Under the pieces are notes generated by a model, which worked only from the letters and a program-made list of their open reading frames with translations, had not been told where the DNA came from and ran no database searches. Source: Roseomonas acroporae (GTDB lineage: Bacteria; Pseudomonadota; Alphaproteobacteria; Acetobacterales; Acetobacteraceae). Taken from it: 64,000 nt of DNA. Positions within the stretch are counted from its first letter, which is position 1. Every line of letters starts with the position of its first letter. The stretch lies in assembly GCF_023223525.1 (NCBI RefSeq), contig NZ_JALPRX010000076.1, positions 1-64,000 on the forward strand. The letters run 5' to 3'. Below, piece after piece: positions 17,559-26,453 of this stretch. The position numbers were made by a program, and so were the translations under genes.

Positions 17559-19037
17559 ATGAAGGCGCAGGGGGCCCTCGGCGGCGTCGTCTGGTCGACG
17601 CTGAGCGCGGTCAGCAGCATCGCGCTCGGCTTCGGGGTGTTCGTGCTGCTCGCGCGCCTGCTCAGCCCCGCGGCGTTCGGGCTGGTGGCGGTGGCGGGCA
17701 TGTTCGCCGAGATCGCCGGCACCCTGGCCCGGGCCGGCATCGCCGAGGCCATCGTGCAGCGCGAGACCCTGGAGGACGAGGCGGCGGACACCGCCTTCTG
17801 GCTCTGCGCCCTGTCGGGCGCCGTCATGTCGGCGCTGTTCTACCTGGCCGCGCCCTGGCTCGCCCTGCCCTTCGGCATGCCCGAGCTGGTGCCGCTGCTC
17901 CAGGTCCTCTCCGTCAGCTTCGTGATCTCCGGCCTCTCGGCGGCGCACGAGGCGCGCATCACGCGCGGCCTCGGCTTCCGCAGCCTGACGCTGCGCAACA
18001 TCGCCGCCAACATCGCCTCGGGCATCGTCGCCGTCGGCATGGCGCTGACCGGCTGGGGCGTGTGGGCGCTGATCGCGCAGCGGCTCGTCGGCACGCTGGT
18101 CTCGGCGGTGCTGGTCTGGGTGGCGCTGCCCTGGATGCCGCGCCTGCGCTTCTCGCTGCCGATCGCGCGGCAGATGCTCGCCTTCGGCACCCGCATGCTC
18201 GGCAGCTCGCTGGCGCTGATCGCCAACGGCCGCATCCACGAGGTGATCGCGGCGCTCTGCCTCGACGCGGCGGCGGTCGGCCTGCTGCGCGTGGGCTGGC
18301 GCTGCATGGACCTGATCATGCAGGTCACCGTCACGCCCGCCGCGCAGGTCGCGATGCCCCTGCTGTCGCGCCTGCAGTCGGACCCGCCGGCGCTGCGGGC
18401 GCGCATGGTGTCGCTGGCCCAGGGCACGGCGGTGCTCGCCTATCCCGCCTTCCTCGGCTTCGCGGCCGTCGCCCCCTCGGCCATGCTGGTGCTGTTCGGC
18501 GAGAAGTGGTCCGCCGCCGCGCAGGTGACGCAGGTGCTCTGCCTGCTGGTCCTGCCCGCCGTGCCGAGCGCCTTCGCCTTCACCACGCTGAACGCCATGG
18601 GCAAGGCGCAGTGGGGGATGAACGTCACGCTGGTGCAGGTGGCGATCGGCGCGGCGCTGTCGCTGCTCGCCGCGCCCTTCGGCGTGGTGGCGATGGCGGT
18701 CTCGCACGTCGTGCGCGCCTACCTGCTCTGGCCGCTGGTCTACTGGCTGCTGGCGCGGATCGCCGGCCTGCGCGTCCAGTCGGTGCTGCGCGCGCTGAGC
18801 CGGCCGCTGCTCGCCACGCTGGGCATGGCGATCCCCGCCGCCCTCGCGCATCACTGGCTGGTCGGCCGGATCGGCCCCCTCTGGACGGTGCTGACGGTGG
18901 GTGCGGGCGGGGCGGTGCTCTACGCGCTGCTCGCCTGGCGGCTGATGCCCGACGCCGCCGAGCCGATCCTGCTCAAGCTCCGCAACCGCCTGCCGCTGCC
19001 CCTGCCGCGCCGCGCCGCGCCCGGCTCCAGCGGCTGA
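17559..19037 (+). CDS. Lipopolysaccharide/polysaccharide flippase (Wzx/PST family)
   Basis: A 492-residue integral membrane protein with about 12-14 hydrophobic segments. The start MKAQGALGGVVWSTLSAVSSIALGFGVFVLLARLLSPAAFGLVAVA is the classical N-terminus of WzxC-like polysaccharide exporters. FGEKWSAAAQVTQVLCLLVLP is another family signature. It should move lipid-linked oligosaccharide across the inner membrane, together with the pyruvyl transferase upstream. ATG 17559 is chosen because family homology begins there, although the frame stays open upstream through low-complexity sequence. Confidence 0.9.
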   Translation: MKAQGALGGVVWSTLSAVSSIALGFGVFVLLARLLSPAAFGLVAVAGMFAEIAGTLARAGIAEAIVQRETLEDEAADTAFWLCALSGAVMSALFYLAAPWLALPFGMPELVPLLQVLSVSFVISGLSAAHEARITRGLGFRSLTLRNIAANIASGIVAVGMALTGWGVWALIAQRLVGTLVSAVLVWVALPWMPRLRFSLPIARQMLAFGTRMLGSSLALIANGRIHEVIAALCLDAAAVGLLRVGWRCMDLIMQVTVTPAAQVAMPLLSRLQSDPPALRARMVSLAQGTAVLAYPAFLGFAAVAPSAMLVLFGEKWSAAAQVTQVLCLLVLPAVPSAFAFTTLNAMGKAQWGMNVTLVQVAIGAALSLLAAPFGVVAMAVSHVVRAYLLWPLVYWLLARIAGLRVQSVLRALSRPLLATLGMAIPAALAHHWLVGRIGPLWTVLTVGAGGAVLYALLAWRLMPDAAEPILLKLRNRLPLPLPRRAAPGSSG

Positions 19038-19366
19038 TCCCGCCGGCCGGGGGCGGCGGGGAAAGCCCCCGGCCGCCCTCCCGGCACCCGGGAGACCCGC
19101 CGCGCCGATGGCGGCCGCGCCCGGGGGCCTTCGCCGGCGGCGTCCGCGCCCCCTTCCGGGGCGCCGACCCGGACCCCGCGCCGGGGCGCAGCCCCCTGCC
19201 CCCTCGTCCGGCAAGGCGGGGGGCAAGCGCCCCGGCCGCCTTGCCCGTCGTCGAGGCCCCGCCGTCGAGGCCCCGCGGGCCGCGACGCCGCCCCGGCCGC
19301 CGCCGCCGGGCCGGCCGGCAGCCGGCCGCCCGCGATGCCTGGGCCCCGGCGGCAGCCGGCGGCGCG
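19038..19366. other. Non-coding gap between convergent genes
   Basis: The 329-bp gap between the flippase and cysS, which converge, is GC-rich and low-complexity, with short repeats such as CGTCGAGGCCCCGC near 19249-19280. I see no gene, RNA or convincing terminator. Confidence 0.5.
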
Positions 19367-20821
19367 TCAGCCGCGCCGCCAGCTCGTCCCCTTCGGCCCG
19401 TCCTCCAGCACGATGCCCTGCGCCGCCAGCTCGGCGCGGATGCGGTCCGCCTCGGCCCAGTCCTTGCGCCTGCGGGCCGCCAGCCGCGCCTCGATCGCCG
19501 CCTCGACCGCCTCGGCCCCGCCCGCATCGCCCTCGGCCGCGCCGCCCTGGCGCCACGCCTTCGGGTCCGACTGGTAGAGGCCGAGCACCGCGCCGGCCGC
19601 GCGGATCGCCGCCGCCGCCTGGCCCGGCGCCGCGTGCCAGGCACGCCCGATGCGCCCCAGCACGGCGGTGGCCGAGCCGCCGGTGCTCGCCACGTTCTCC
19701 AGCGTGCGCAGGTCGTGCAGCCGCGCCAGCGCCAGCGGCGTGTTCAGGTCGTCCAGCAGCGGCGCCAGCGCCCACCCGGCCATCTCGGCCACGATGGGGG
19801 CCGCCGGGTCCGTCGCCGGCGCCTTGAACAGCGCGTTGTAGAAATCGTCCAGCTCGCCCCGCGCCTCCTCCAGCCGCGAAACGGCGTAGTCGAGCGGCAT
19901 GCGGTAGTGGGTCTTCAGCAGCAGCAGCCGGAACGCCTCGCCCGCCCAGGGGCCGTTCGCCAGCACGTCCCGCACCGTCACGAAATTGCCGAGCGACTTC
20001 GACATCTTCTCGCCGTTCACGAGCAGCATGCCGTTGTGCACCCAGGTGCGCGCGAAGCCCGTGCCCGGGAAGGCGCAGCAGGACTGCGCCATCTCGTTCT
20101 CGTGGTGCGGGAAGATCAGGTCGTGCCCGCCGCCGTGCAGGTCGAACGCCTCGCCGAGGTAGCGCCAGGCCATGGCCGAGCACTCGATGTGCCAGCCCGG
20201 CCGGCCGCGCCCCCAGGGGCTGTCCCAGCCCGGCAGCTCGGGGGTGGAGGGCTTCCACAGCACGAAGTCGCCCGGGTCCCGCTTGTAGGGCGCGACGTCG
20301 ATCCGCGCGCCCGCCAGCAGCTCGTCCGGCGAGCGGCCGGAGAGGCGGCCGTAGCCGGGGTCGCTCGCCACCGAGAACAGCACGTGCCCCTCGGCCGCGT
20401 AGGCGTGCCCGCCCGCGATCAGCCGCTCGATGATCGCGATCATCTCGGGGATGTGCTGCGTCGCGCGCGGCTCCACGTCCGGCGGCAGGCAGCCCAGCGC
20501 CGCCATGTCGCGCTCGAACTCGGCCGCGGTGCGCGCGGTGATGGCGCCGATCGGCTCGCCCGTCTCCAGGCTGCGCGCGTTGATCTTGTCGTCCACGTCG
20601 GTGATGTTGCGCACGTAGGTGACGCGCGGGTGGCGCCGCCGCAGCAGCCGCGCCAGCACGTCGAACACCACCACCGGCCGGGCGTTGCCGATATGGGCGA
20701 GGTCGTACACGGTCGGGCCGCAGACGTAGAGCCGGACGTTGTCGGGGTCGATCGGCGCGAAGGGTTTCCTCGCGCGCGTCAGGCTGTCGTGCAGCAGGAG
20801 CGTGTCGGCGGTGTCGGACAT
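19367..20821 (-). CDS. cysS: Cysteinyl-tRNA synthetase
   Basis: This class I synthetase of 484 residues charges tRNA-Cys. CGPTVYDLAHIGNARPVVVFDVLARLL holds the first zinc Cys and the HIGH-type motif (HIGN). YVRNITDVDDKIN, WHIECSAMAW, DLHGGGHDLIFPHHENEMAQ and GEKMSKSLGNFVT (KMSKS) follow in the expected order, and a C-terminal DALR/anticodon region is present. The C-terminus has an alanine/glycine-rich insertion near GGAAEGDAGGAEAVEAA. Start ATG 20821 fits the family; no strong ribosome site is visible. Confidence 0.98.
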   Translation of the reverse strand: MSDTADTLLLHDSLTRARKPFAPIDPDNVRLYVCGPTVYDLAHIGNARPVVVFDVLARLLRRRHPRVTYVRNITDVDDKINARSLETGEPIGAITARTAAEFERDMAALGCLPPDVEPRATQHIPEMIAIIERLIAGGHAYAAEGHVLFSVASDPGYGRLSGRSPDELLAGARIDVAPYKRDPGDFVLWKPSTPELPGWDSPWGRGRPGWHIECSAMAWRYLGEAFDLHGGGHDLIFPHHENEMAQSCCAFPGTGFARTWVHNGMLLVNGEKMSKSLGNFVTVRDVLANGPWAGEAFRLLLLKTHYRMPLDYAVSRLEEARGELDDFYNALFKAPATDPAAPIVAEMAGWALAPLLDDLNTPLALARLHDLRTLENVASTGGSATAVLGRIGRAWHAAPGQAAAAIRAAGAVLGLYQSDPKAWRQGGAAEGDAGGAEAVEAAIEARLAARRRKDWAEADRIRAELAAQGIVLEDGPKGTSWRRG

Positions 20822-21035
20822 GGTCTGGTGTTCGGAACCTGGCAGGGCCGGCCGTGACCGGAAGCGGGGAGCCGGGAGGGGATCCCGGGCGAGGGATCAG
20901 GGTATCGGGGAGGCGGGCGCCCGCGTCCAGTGGGGGGCGCGCGGGCCAGGGTCACGGCACCGGGACCATGCGTCGGGCACCGGGCCGGCGGCCGGGATCG
21001 GAAGACCGGATCACGGAACGGAACGAGGGCCGGCT

Positions 21036-22112
21036 TCAGGGGCCCGGATGCAGGGGCCAGGCGCCGGTCCAGTGGCCCGCCATGGCGCGCACCAGCATGC
21101 CGCGCATCGTCTCGGCGGCGCGGCAGGGCTCGAAATGCCCGCCGAAGCGGCCCGACGTGTCGATGCGCGCGAACAGGTCGGGGGCCAGGAGGTAGAAGGC
21201 CGCGAGATCGTCCCAGAGGGAGGTGAAGGCCCAGCCCGCCGCATCGCGGCGCAGGATCGCCGACACCTTGCCGGCCAGCCCGTCCGGCGGCAGCGCATAG
21301 GCCATGCCGAGGGTCGGATGGAAGGCGTACTGCACCCGCCCTTCCTCGGTGCGGCCCGGCTCGGCGGTGCCGCAATGGCTCGGCCCCTGCGGGATGTCCA
21401 CCCAGCGCGCCCGGATGCCGTGGCCGGTCAGCAGCGCGAACGCCTTCTCGCAGGCGGGGCGGTCATAGGCGCAATTCCAGCCTTCCGGCCGGCCGTTCTC
21501 CTCGTCGTCGGGATAGGGGCTGCCCTGGGCGACCACCCGCAGCGGTTCGCGCCAGTCCCGGGCCAGCAACAGCGGCGCGTAGGCGAGGAAGGAGGACCAG
21601 GGGCCGATCGCCAGCACCGTCAGCCGCTCGCAGCCCGCCAGGAGCGGCGCCAGCCCGGCCGGCAGAGCGTCCCCCGGCGCGGCCGCCGCGCCGGTGCCGG
21701 CGGCGGGGGGCGCCCCGGCGGGGCCGCCGGCGGGGAAGGTGCCGTTCAGCGTCTCGGCCGTGCGGCGCCAGTCGGGCAGCCGGCGGCCGTCGATGCGCGG
21801 ATCGTCCGGCGGCCGCGACGGCCCGGCGCCCTGGAGCACCGGGATGCCGGGCCCCAGGAATTCCCGCAGCGCCCGCACCCCGCCGGCCGGCGAGGCCAGC
21901 CCCTCGGTCACCACCACCGCCACGATGCGGCGATACGGCACCAGCACGGCGAGCGCACGCAGGTCGTCGAGGCCGGCATCGCTGTCCACCAGCACGCAAT
22001 CGCCCTGGCGGACCGTCGGTGCCCCGGCCCCGGCATGTCCCGGCGACGACGCCAGCGCAACGAGGCCCGCGAGGATGGCGATACCCCGCCGCCATGCCGG
22101 TGCAGGCGCCAT
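21036..22112 (-). CDS. Secreted nucleoside-hydrolase-like protein
   Basis: A 358-residue protein with a signal peptide (MAPAPAWRRGIAILAGLVALASSPGHAGAG). The mature N-terminus has VDSDAGLDDLRALAVL, a variant of the DTDxGxDD calcium motif of inosine/uridine-preferring nucleoside hydrolases. VLAIGPWSSFLAYAPLLL echoes the family GPLTNLA block. The middle GAPPAAGTGAAAAPG is an insertion. Family enzymes cleave N-glycosidic bonds of nucleosides; because some motif residues differ, the substrate and even the activity are uncertain. ATG 22112 follows GGGGAGG. It is downstream of gltX, behind a structured hairpin. Confidence 0.72.
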   Translation of the reverse strand: MAPAPAWRRGIAILAGLVALASSPGHAGAGAPTVRQGDCVLVDSDAGLDDLRALAVLVPYRRIVAVVVTEGLASPAGGVRALREFLGPGIPVLQGAGPSRPPDDPRIDGRRLPDWRRTAETLNGTFPAGGPAGAPPAAGTGAAAAPGDALPAGLAPLLAGCERLTVLAIGPWSSFLAYAPLLLARDWREPLRVVAQGSPYPDDEENGRPEGWNCAYDRPACEKAFALLTGHGIRARWVDIPQGPSHCGTAEPGRTEEGRVQYAFHPTLGMAYALPPDGLAGKVSAILRRDAAGWAFTSLWDDLAAFYLLAPDLFARIDTSGRFGGHFEPCRAAETMRGMLVRAMAGHWTGAWPLHPGP

Positions 22113-22218
22113 CCCGCCTCCCCCTCGCCAGGACAGGCTCGTTTTCCTGTCGCGACGATCCTGTGCTGGCGCCCCGCCGTGGACAAGCGGATTCACGGCT
22201 CCAGCCTTTTGGTTTTGC

Positions 22219-22262
22219 GCATTTTCCGGGTCGCCGGGTGAGGACACCCGGCCTGAAAATGC
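22219..22262. terminator. Two-tier inverted repeat after gltX
   Basis: An outer 8-bp arm pair GCATTTTC/GAAAATGC (22219-22226 and 22255-22262) encloses an inner GCCGGGTG-AGGA-CACCCGGC hairpin (22233-22252). It lies past the gltX stop, within the 189-bp gap before the nucleoside-hydrolase-like gene. It could be a terminator without a U-tract, or a processing or binding site. Confidence 0.5.
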
Positions 22263-22301
22263 TCTGGCCGCCCTCCGCCCCGCCTCCGGGGGCGATCCGC
22301 C

Positions 22302-23630
22302 CTACCCCCCGCCGCCCAGCCTCGCCGCCGCCCGCTCGCGCCCGATCAGCGGCAGCAGCGCCCTGAGGTCCGGCCCGTGCTCCTCGCCGGTCAGCGCCAG
22401 GCGCAGCGGCAGGAACAGCGCGCGGCCCTTGCGCCCCGTGGCCTCCCGCAGCGCGCCGGTCCAGGCGCCCCACGTCGTCTCGTCCCAGGGCTCGGGCGGC
22501 AGGGCCTCCAGCGCGGCGCGCAGGAAGTCCTCCTCCCCCGGCTGCGGCGGCGGCACGATGCGGCCGCGCACCACCTCCAGCCAGGGCCGCGCCTCGTCGA
22601 GCATGTCGAGGTTGCCGCGCACCGCGTTCCAGAACGCCGCGTCCGCCCCCTCCGGCAGCCGGTCGCGCACCGCCTCGTAAGGCAGGCCGTGCAGCAGCTT
22701 CCGGTTCAGCGCCAGCATCTGGCGCGGGTCGAAGCGCGCCGTGGAGTGCGAGACGCGGCCGATCTCGTATTCCGCCACGAGGTCGCGCGGCAGCCCCGGA
22801 TGCGGGTCGCGCGAGGTGCCGAGCGCCGCGAGGTAGCCCGCCACCGCCGCCGGCTCCACCCCGTCCCGCCGCAATTGCCGCAGCGAGACGCTGCCGAGGC
22901 GCTTGCTCAGCGCCTCGCCGTCCGGCCCGGTCAGCAGCGGCAGGTGGGCGAAGTGGATGCCGCGCGGGTTGCCGCCCAGCGCCGCCCAGAGGTCGAGCTG
23001 CACGCCGGTGTTGGTGACGTGGTCCTCGCCGCGGATGATGTGGGTGACGCCGCTCTCCAGGTCGTCCACCACCGAGGTGAAGGTGTAGAGCGGCGTGCCG
23101 TCGGCGCGCAGCAGCACGGGGTCGGAGACGGCGGGCAGCTTGACGTGCCGCTCGCCCAGCACGCCGTCCTGCCAGGCCACCGTCGCGTTGGAGAGCAGGA
23201 AGCGCCAGTAGGGCTGCTTGCCGTTCGCCTCGGCGCGGGCGCGCTGCTCGGCCGTCATCTTCAGCGCCTCGCGGTCGTAGACCGGCGGCTTGCCGCGCTT
23301 GAGGCGCAGCTCGCGCTTGACGCGCAGCTCCTCCTCGCTCTCGAAGCAGGGGTAGAGGCGGCCGGCCTGCTTCAGCCGCTCGGCGGCGGCGGCGTAGCGG
23401 TCGAGCCGGTCACGCTGGCGGAAGCGCTCGTCCCAGTCGAGGCCGAGCCAGCGCAGATCCTCCTCGATCGCCGCCTCGTATTCGGGCTTCGAGCGCTCGG
23501 TGTCGGTGTCGTCGAGGCGGAGCTGGAAGCGCCCACCCTGCCGGCGCGCCACCAGCCAGGCGGCCAGCGCCACGCGCGCGTTGCCGACATGCAGCAGCCC
23601 GGTGGGGGACGGGGCGAAGCGGGTCTTCAC
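22302..23630 (-). CDS. gltX: Glutamyl-tRNA synthetase
   Basis: This class I synthetase of 442 residues has TRFAPSPTGLLHVGNARVALAAWL (HIGH motif as HVGN), RLDDTDTERSKPEYE, PLYTFTSVVDDLESGVTHIIRGEDHVTNT, and LSKRLGSVSLRQLRRDG (KMSKS as LSKRLG). It charges tRNA-Glu, and in bacteria lacking GlnRS may also charge tRNA-Gln. Alphaproteobacteria often carry two GltX paralogues, so another copy may exist. The compact length and absence of extra domains are normal. The next gene downstream on the same strand is the secreted nucleoside-hydrolase-like protein. Confidence 0.98.
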   Translation of the reverse strand: MKTRFAPSPTGLLHVGNARVALAAWLVARRQGGRFQLRLDDTDTERSKPEYEAAIEEDLRWLGLDWDERFRQRDRLDRYAAAAERLKQAGRLYPCFESEEELRVKRELRLKRGKPPVYDREALKMTAEQRARAEANGKQPYWRFLLSNATVAWQDGVLGERHVKLPAVSDPVLLRADGTPLYTFTSVVDDLESGVTHIIRGEDHVTNTGVQLDLWAALGGNPRGIHFAHLPLLTGPDGEALSKRLGSVSLRQLRRDGVEPAAVAGYLAALGTSRDPHPGLPRDLVAEYEIGRVSHSTARFDPRQMLALNRKLLHGLPYEAVRDRLPEGADAAFWNAVRGNLDMLDEARPWLEVVRGRIVPPPQPGEEDFLRAALEALPPEPWDETTWGAWTGALREATGRKGRALFLPLRLALTGEEHGPDLRALLPLIGRERAAARLGGGG

Positions 23631-23658
23631 GCGCGCGCTCCCGCCGGGGCCGGCGCGC

Positions 23659-24036
23659 TCACTCCTCCGTCTCCGCCTCGTCGGCCTCGTCGCGGCGCGG
23701 GTCGAGGACGCGCCAGTTGCGGTCCTCCGCGTCGCGCACCGGGCTGCGGACGAAGTCCTGCAATTCGGCGGCGCTGCGCCAGTCCTGGCCCTCCGGCGCG
23801 CCCACCACCTCGGCGTCCTCGCCGAAGGCGAACCAGGTCTCCAGCACCTTCTCGGGCGGCAGGCCCGGGGCGCGGCAGCGCTCCACGCTGTCGCGCACGT
23901 AGCGCCGGGCGAAGGCGTTGGCCTGGGCGAGGCTCGGAAAGCCCTTCACCACCTCGACGGGCTCGGAGCCGTTGGCGCCGGAAAGGTCCCGGATGCGGAC
24001 GGTCCAGCCGCCCTCCGGCGCGAAAAGATCGCTCAA
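23659..24036 (-). CDS. Small acidic protein of unknown function upstream of gltX
   Basis: A 125-residue protein that I cannot assign. It starts with TTG (SDLFAPEGGWTVRIRDLSG), with GGAG about 10 bases upstream. A central block KGFPSLAQANAFARRYVRDSVERCR looks like an alpha-beta element, and the tail RNWRVLDPRRDEADEAETEE is strongly acidic. Codon usage matches the neighbours, and the gene ends 28 bp before gltX on the same strand, so it is probably real and co-transcribed. No membrane segment or signal peptide is present. Confidence 0.65.
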   Translation of the reverse strand: MSDLFAPEGGWTVRIRDLSGANGSEPVEVVKGFPSLAQANAFARRYVRDSVERCRAPGLPPEKVLETWFAFGEDAEVVGAPEGQDWRSAAELQDFVRSPVRDAEDRNWRVLDPRRDEADEAETEE

Positions 24037-24432
24037 GATACGCTGTCTCCGGGCGACGGGCGGGGGGGCGGGCGGGGAGCGGCGGGCGGGCCGGACGCGC
24101 CACGGCGCCGGCCTGCCCCCGCCTCACGGGCCGGAAGCTAGGGAGGCGGCCCGGACGGGTCAACCGGGGCATGGCCGCCGCGGCGGGGCCCGGGGGCCGG
24201 GCCGGCGGGCCCCGGCCGGCGGCGCGCGCCGGCGCCGCGGCTTCCCGGATCGGCCCGGCGGGATGCGGTCCCGTCCGGCCGCGGTTCCGCGGGCCGGCTC
24301 CGGCGGCCGACGGCGCACGGCCCGGTCGCGCTTGCCGGGCCGGGCCGGCGGGTTCCATCGTAACCATGCTGAACCCATCGGCAGCGGCGCCGTTGTCGTG
24401 GGCACGGTCCAATCCTGAGAGGAACCCAGACC
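24037..24432. other. Divergent promoter gap
   Basis: The 396-bp gap between two divergent genes is GC-rich, with runs such as GGCCGGCGGGCCCCGGCCGG (about 24200-24219). The DUF3597 gene has a GAGAGGAACCC ribosome site at its end. I see no gene or recognisable binding site. Confidence 0.45.
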
Positions 24433-24852
24433 ATGAGCGTCTTCGGCTCGATCCTGTCCAAGATCTTCGGCCACGCCAACGCGGCGCCGTCGGAGGCCGC
24501 CACGCCCTCCACCGCCGGCGCTCCCCCCAGCGGCACCGCCGGCACCCCGGCGACCGGCGGGGCGCCCGCCACCCCGGGCGGCGCCGGCGCGCCGCAGGTC
24601 GATGTCGAGGCGGTCCTGAGCGACCTCGCGGCCAAGAGCGGCCGTCCCTCCAACTGGCGTACCTCGATCGTCGACCTGATGACGCTGCTCGGCCTCGACA
24701 GCAGCCTGAAGAACCGCCAGGAGCTGGCCAAGGAGCTGGGCTACACCGGCGACCCGAACGACACGGCGCCGATGAACATCTGGCTGCACAAGCAGGTCAT
24801 GACCAAGCTGGCCGCGAATGGCGGCAAGGTGCCCGACGACCTGAAGGACTGA
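24433..24852 (+). CDS. DUF3597 domain-containing protein
   Basis: This 139-residue protein begins MSVFGSILSKIFGHANA and has an alanine/proline/glycine-rich linker (about residues 18-55). It ends in the conserved DUF3597 domain: VDVEAVLSDLAAKSGRPSNWRTSIVDLMTLLGLDSSLKNRQELAKELGYTGD...MNIWLHKQVMTKLAANGGKVP. The domain resembles the DUF3597/LysM-like stress proteins found as single copies in many proteobacteria; function is unknown. It stands alone as a monocistronic gene with a good ribosome site and a hairpin right after the stop. Confidence 0.85.
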   Translation: MSVFGSILSKIFGHANAAPSEAATPSTAGAPPSGTAGTPATGGAPATPGGAGAPQVDVEAVLSDLAAKSGRPSNWRTSIVDLMTLLGLDSSLKNRQELAKELGYTGDPNDTAPMNIWLHKQVMTKLAANGGKVPDDLKD

Positions 24853-24860
24853 TGCCGGGC

Positions 24861-24882
24861 GGCACGGGTCCCGACCCGTGCC
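24861..24882 (+). terminator. Hairpin after the DUF3597 gene
   Basis: GGCACGGGT-CCCG-ACCCGTGCC forms a perfect 9-bp stem starting 8 bases past the stop codon. There is no U-tract, but the position fits a terminator in very GC-rich DNA. Confidence 0.5.
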
Positions 24883-25019
24883 GACCCCTTGCCAGCACAG
24901 GTCCCGCGCGCGGGACCGGCGCCTTCCGGCGCCGGGAGGCCGGGAAGGAAGCCGGAGAGGAGCCCGTTCGCCACGGCGCACGGACCCGCCCCGGCTCCCC
25001 GTTCTCTCGGGCATCCTCG

Positions 25020-25047
25020 CCCGATCGGGTGCTTCCATCCGATCGGG
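25020..25047 (-). terminator. Inverted repeat after the bicupin gene
   Basis: Two copies of the self-complementary octamer CCGATCGG (25021-25028 and 25039-25046) flank a short spacer, 20 bp past the bicupin stop. They can pair as one hairpin or serve as two binding sites. No U-tract is present. Confidence 0.4.
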
Positions 25048-25066
25048 ACTCGCATCCGGGTCGCGG

Positions 25067-26020
25067 TCAGGCGGCCTGGAAGCGCACCTTCTCGGCGCCG
25101 GGCTCGCCGATCACGCTCCACACCACCGCGTCGGTCATGCCGTTGTTGCGGAACCAGTGCGGCCGGCCGGCCGGGGTGAGCAGCAGGTCGCGCGGGCCGA
25201 GCTCGGCCTCGGCGGTGCGGCCGGCCTCGTCCACCCAGCCCACGGTCAGGCTGCCTTCCAGCACGAAGAAGGCGTCCTCGACGTCGCGGACATAGGGCTT
25301 CACGCCGACGCCGCGCGGCACGCCCAGCATCTCCTTGCGGGCCGTGTCGTTCTGGATGCCGCCCTCGCCGACATAGACCTTGCGGGCGAAGCCGGCGGAC
25401 TCCCAGATGGTCGGCTGCTCGGTGAAGCGGATCACGTTGCGCGACATCTGCTGCTGCAGCGGGTGGTCGCTGTTGCGGTCGAAGTGGAGCGTCCGGCCGG
25501 GCTCGGCGCCGAAGGAGCGGGCCAGCTCGGGGGCGGTGTTCTTCGGGTGGTAGAGGTAGACCGGCGGCAGCGGCTTGCCCACGTCCACGCTGATCGACAT
25601 CAGCACCGGCTCGACGCCGTCGTTGCGGAAGCCGTGGCCGACGTCGCGGGCGTTCAGGATCATGTCCTTCGGGCCGAGGCGCACCTCGACCACCTCGCCG
25701 TCCCGCTCCCAGCCCACGGTCAGCACGCCGTCGATGATGAGGAAGCTCTCCTCGATCTCGTGCGAGTGGCAGGCGGCGTAGTTGCCGACCGGCTTGTGGA
25801 TCAGGCTCAGCGTGAAGTGCTCGGGCTTCAGCGTGGAGGTGTCGCCCACCTTGGGCGAGCCGCCGGCGCCGATGTAGCGCATCTGCGCCCGCGCCAGCTC
25901 GGGGAAGCCGGCATTGCTCGGGAAGGCGTTCCAGTCGAACGACTTGTTCACGTGCCGGCCGACGTTGCGCAGGAGTTCGTCCTGCAGGGCCGGGCGGGTC
26001 GGGTTCGTGATGACGTTCAT
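25067..26020 (-). CDS. Bicupin protein (gentisate-dioxygenase-like fold)
   Basis: A 317-residue protein with two cupin domains. The first, around residues 70-160, has AACHSHEIEESFLIIDGVLTVGW with the metal HxH and Glu. The second, around 215-310, has GVKPYVRDVEDAFFVLEGSLTVGW, in which the HxH is lost, so probably only the first domain binds iron. The N-terminal KSFDWNAF...MRYIGAGGS recurs in the cupin at 9664-10200. Related bicupins cleave aromatic or hydroxy-acid rings, but I cannot name the substrate. It is divergent from an IclR regulator with an AT-rich operator candidate in between, the usual layout for an inducible catabolic gene. Confidence 0.82.
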   Translation of the reverse strand: MNVITNPTRPALQDELLRNVGRHVNKSFDWNAFPSNAGFPELARAQMRYIGAGGSPKVGDTSTLKPEHFTLSLIHKPVGNYAACHSHEIEESFLIIDGVLTVGWERDGEVVEVRLGPKDMILNARDVGHGFRNDGVEPVLMSISVDVGKPLPPVYLYHPKNTAPELARSFGAEPGRTLHFDRNSDHPLQQQMSRNVIRFTEQPTIWESAGFARKVYVGEGGIQNDTARKEMLGVPRGVGVKPYVRDVEDAFFVLEGSLTVGWVDEAGRTAEAELGPRDLLLTPAGRPHWFRNNGMTDAVVWSVIGEPGAEKVRFQAA

Positions 26021-26125
26021 CGGGGTGGCTCCTTCGGGCTGGCGGGTTCGGACTGGCGGGCTGGGCGTGGCGGGAGAATGCCGGTATCGGGCGCTTCCGG
26101 CAAGAAGAATTTTGCAGGCTATACC

Positions 26126-26144
26126 TAGTTTTATCAGTAAACTA
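26126..26144. promoter_or_regulatory. Inverted repeat between bicupin and IclR genes
   Basis: TAGTTT and AAACTA flank a 7-bp spacer in an AT-rich island (about 26105-26155) within otherwise very GC-rich DNA. The island is about 100 bp from the bicupin start and 310 bp from the IclR start, so it probably holds the divergent promoters and the IclR operator. The remaining DNA up to 26453 shows no gene. Confidence 0.5.
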
Positions 26145-26453
26145 ATTTCGATATCGGCACATGTCCCCGGCCCGGCCGCCACCCGGGCCGACCCGCCGCA
26201 CGAGCGGCCCGTCGCCCCGGCCCGCCATCCCGCCCTCCGGGCAGCCGGGACGGAACGGCCGGGCCGGCCATTCGGACAGGACGGGCTGGACAGGAGCGCG
26301 CGATCCGGGCCTTTCCTGGGCCTGCCGGCCTCGCGGGACGAACGCTCCTCCCGTGGCGCCGGCCGTCCGGCCGGCCGCGCGGTCACGCGCACCCGCCCGG
26401 ACGCATGGCAGCGGGCCGCGCCGGCCCGCCGGGACCGAGGAGGCATGGGCCAG

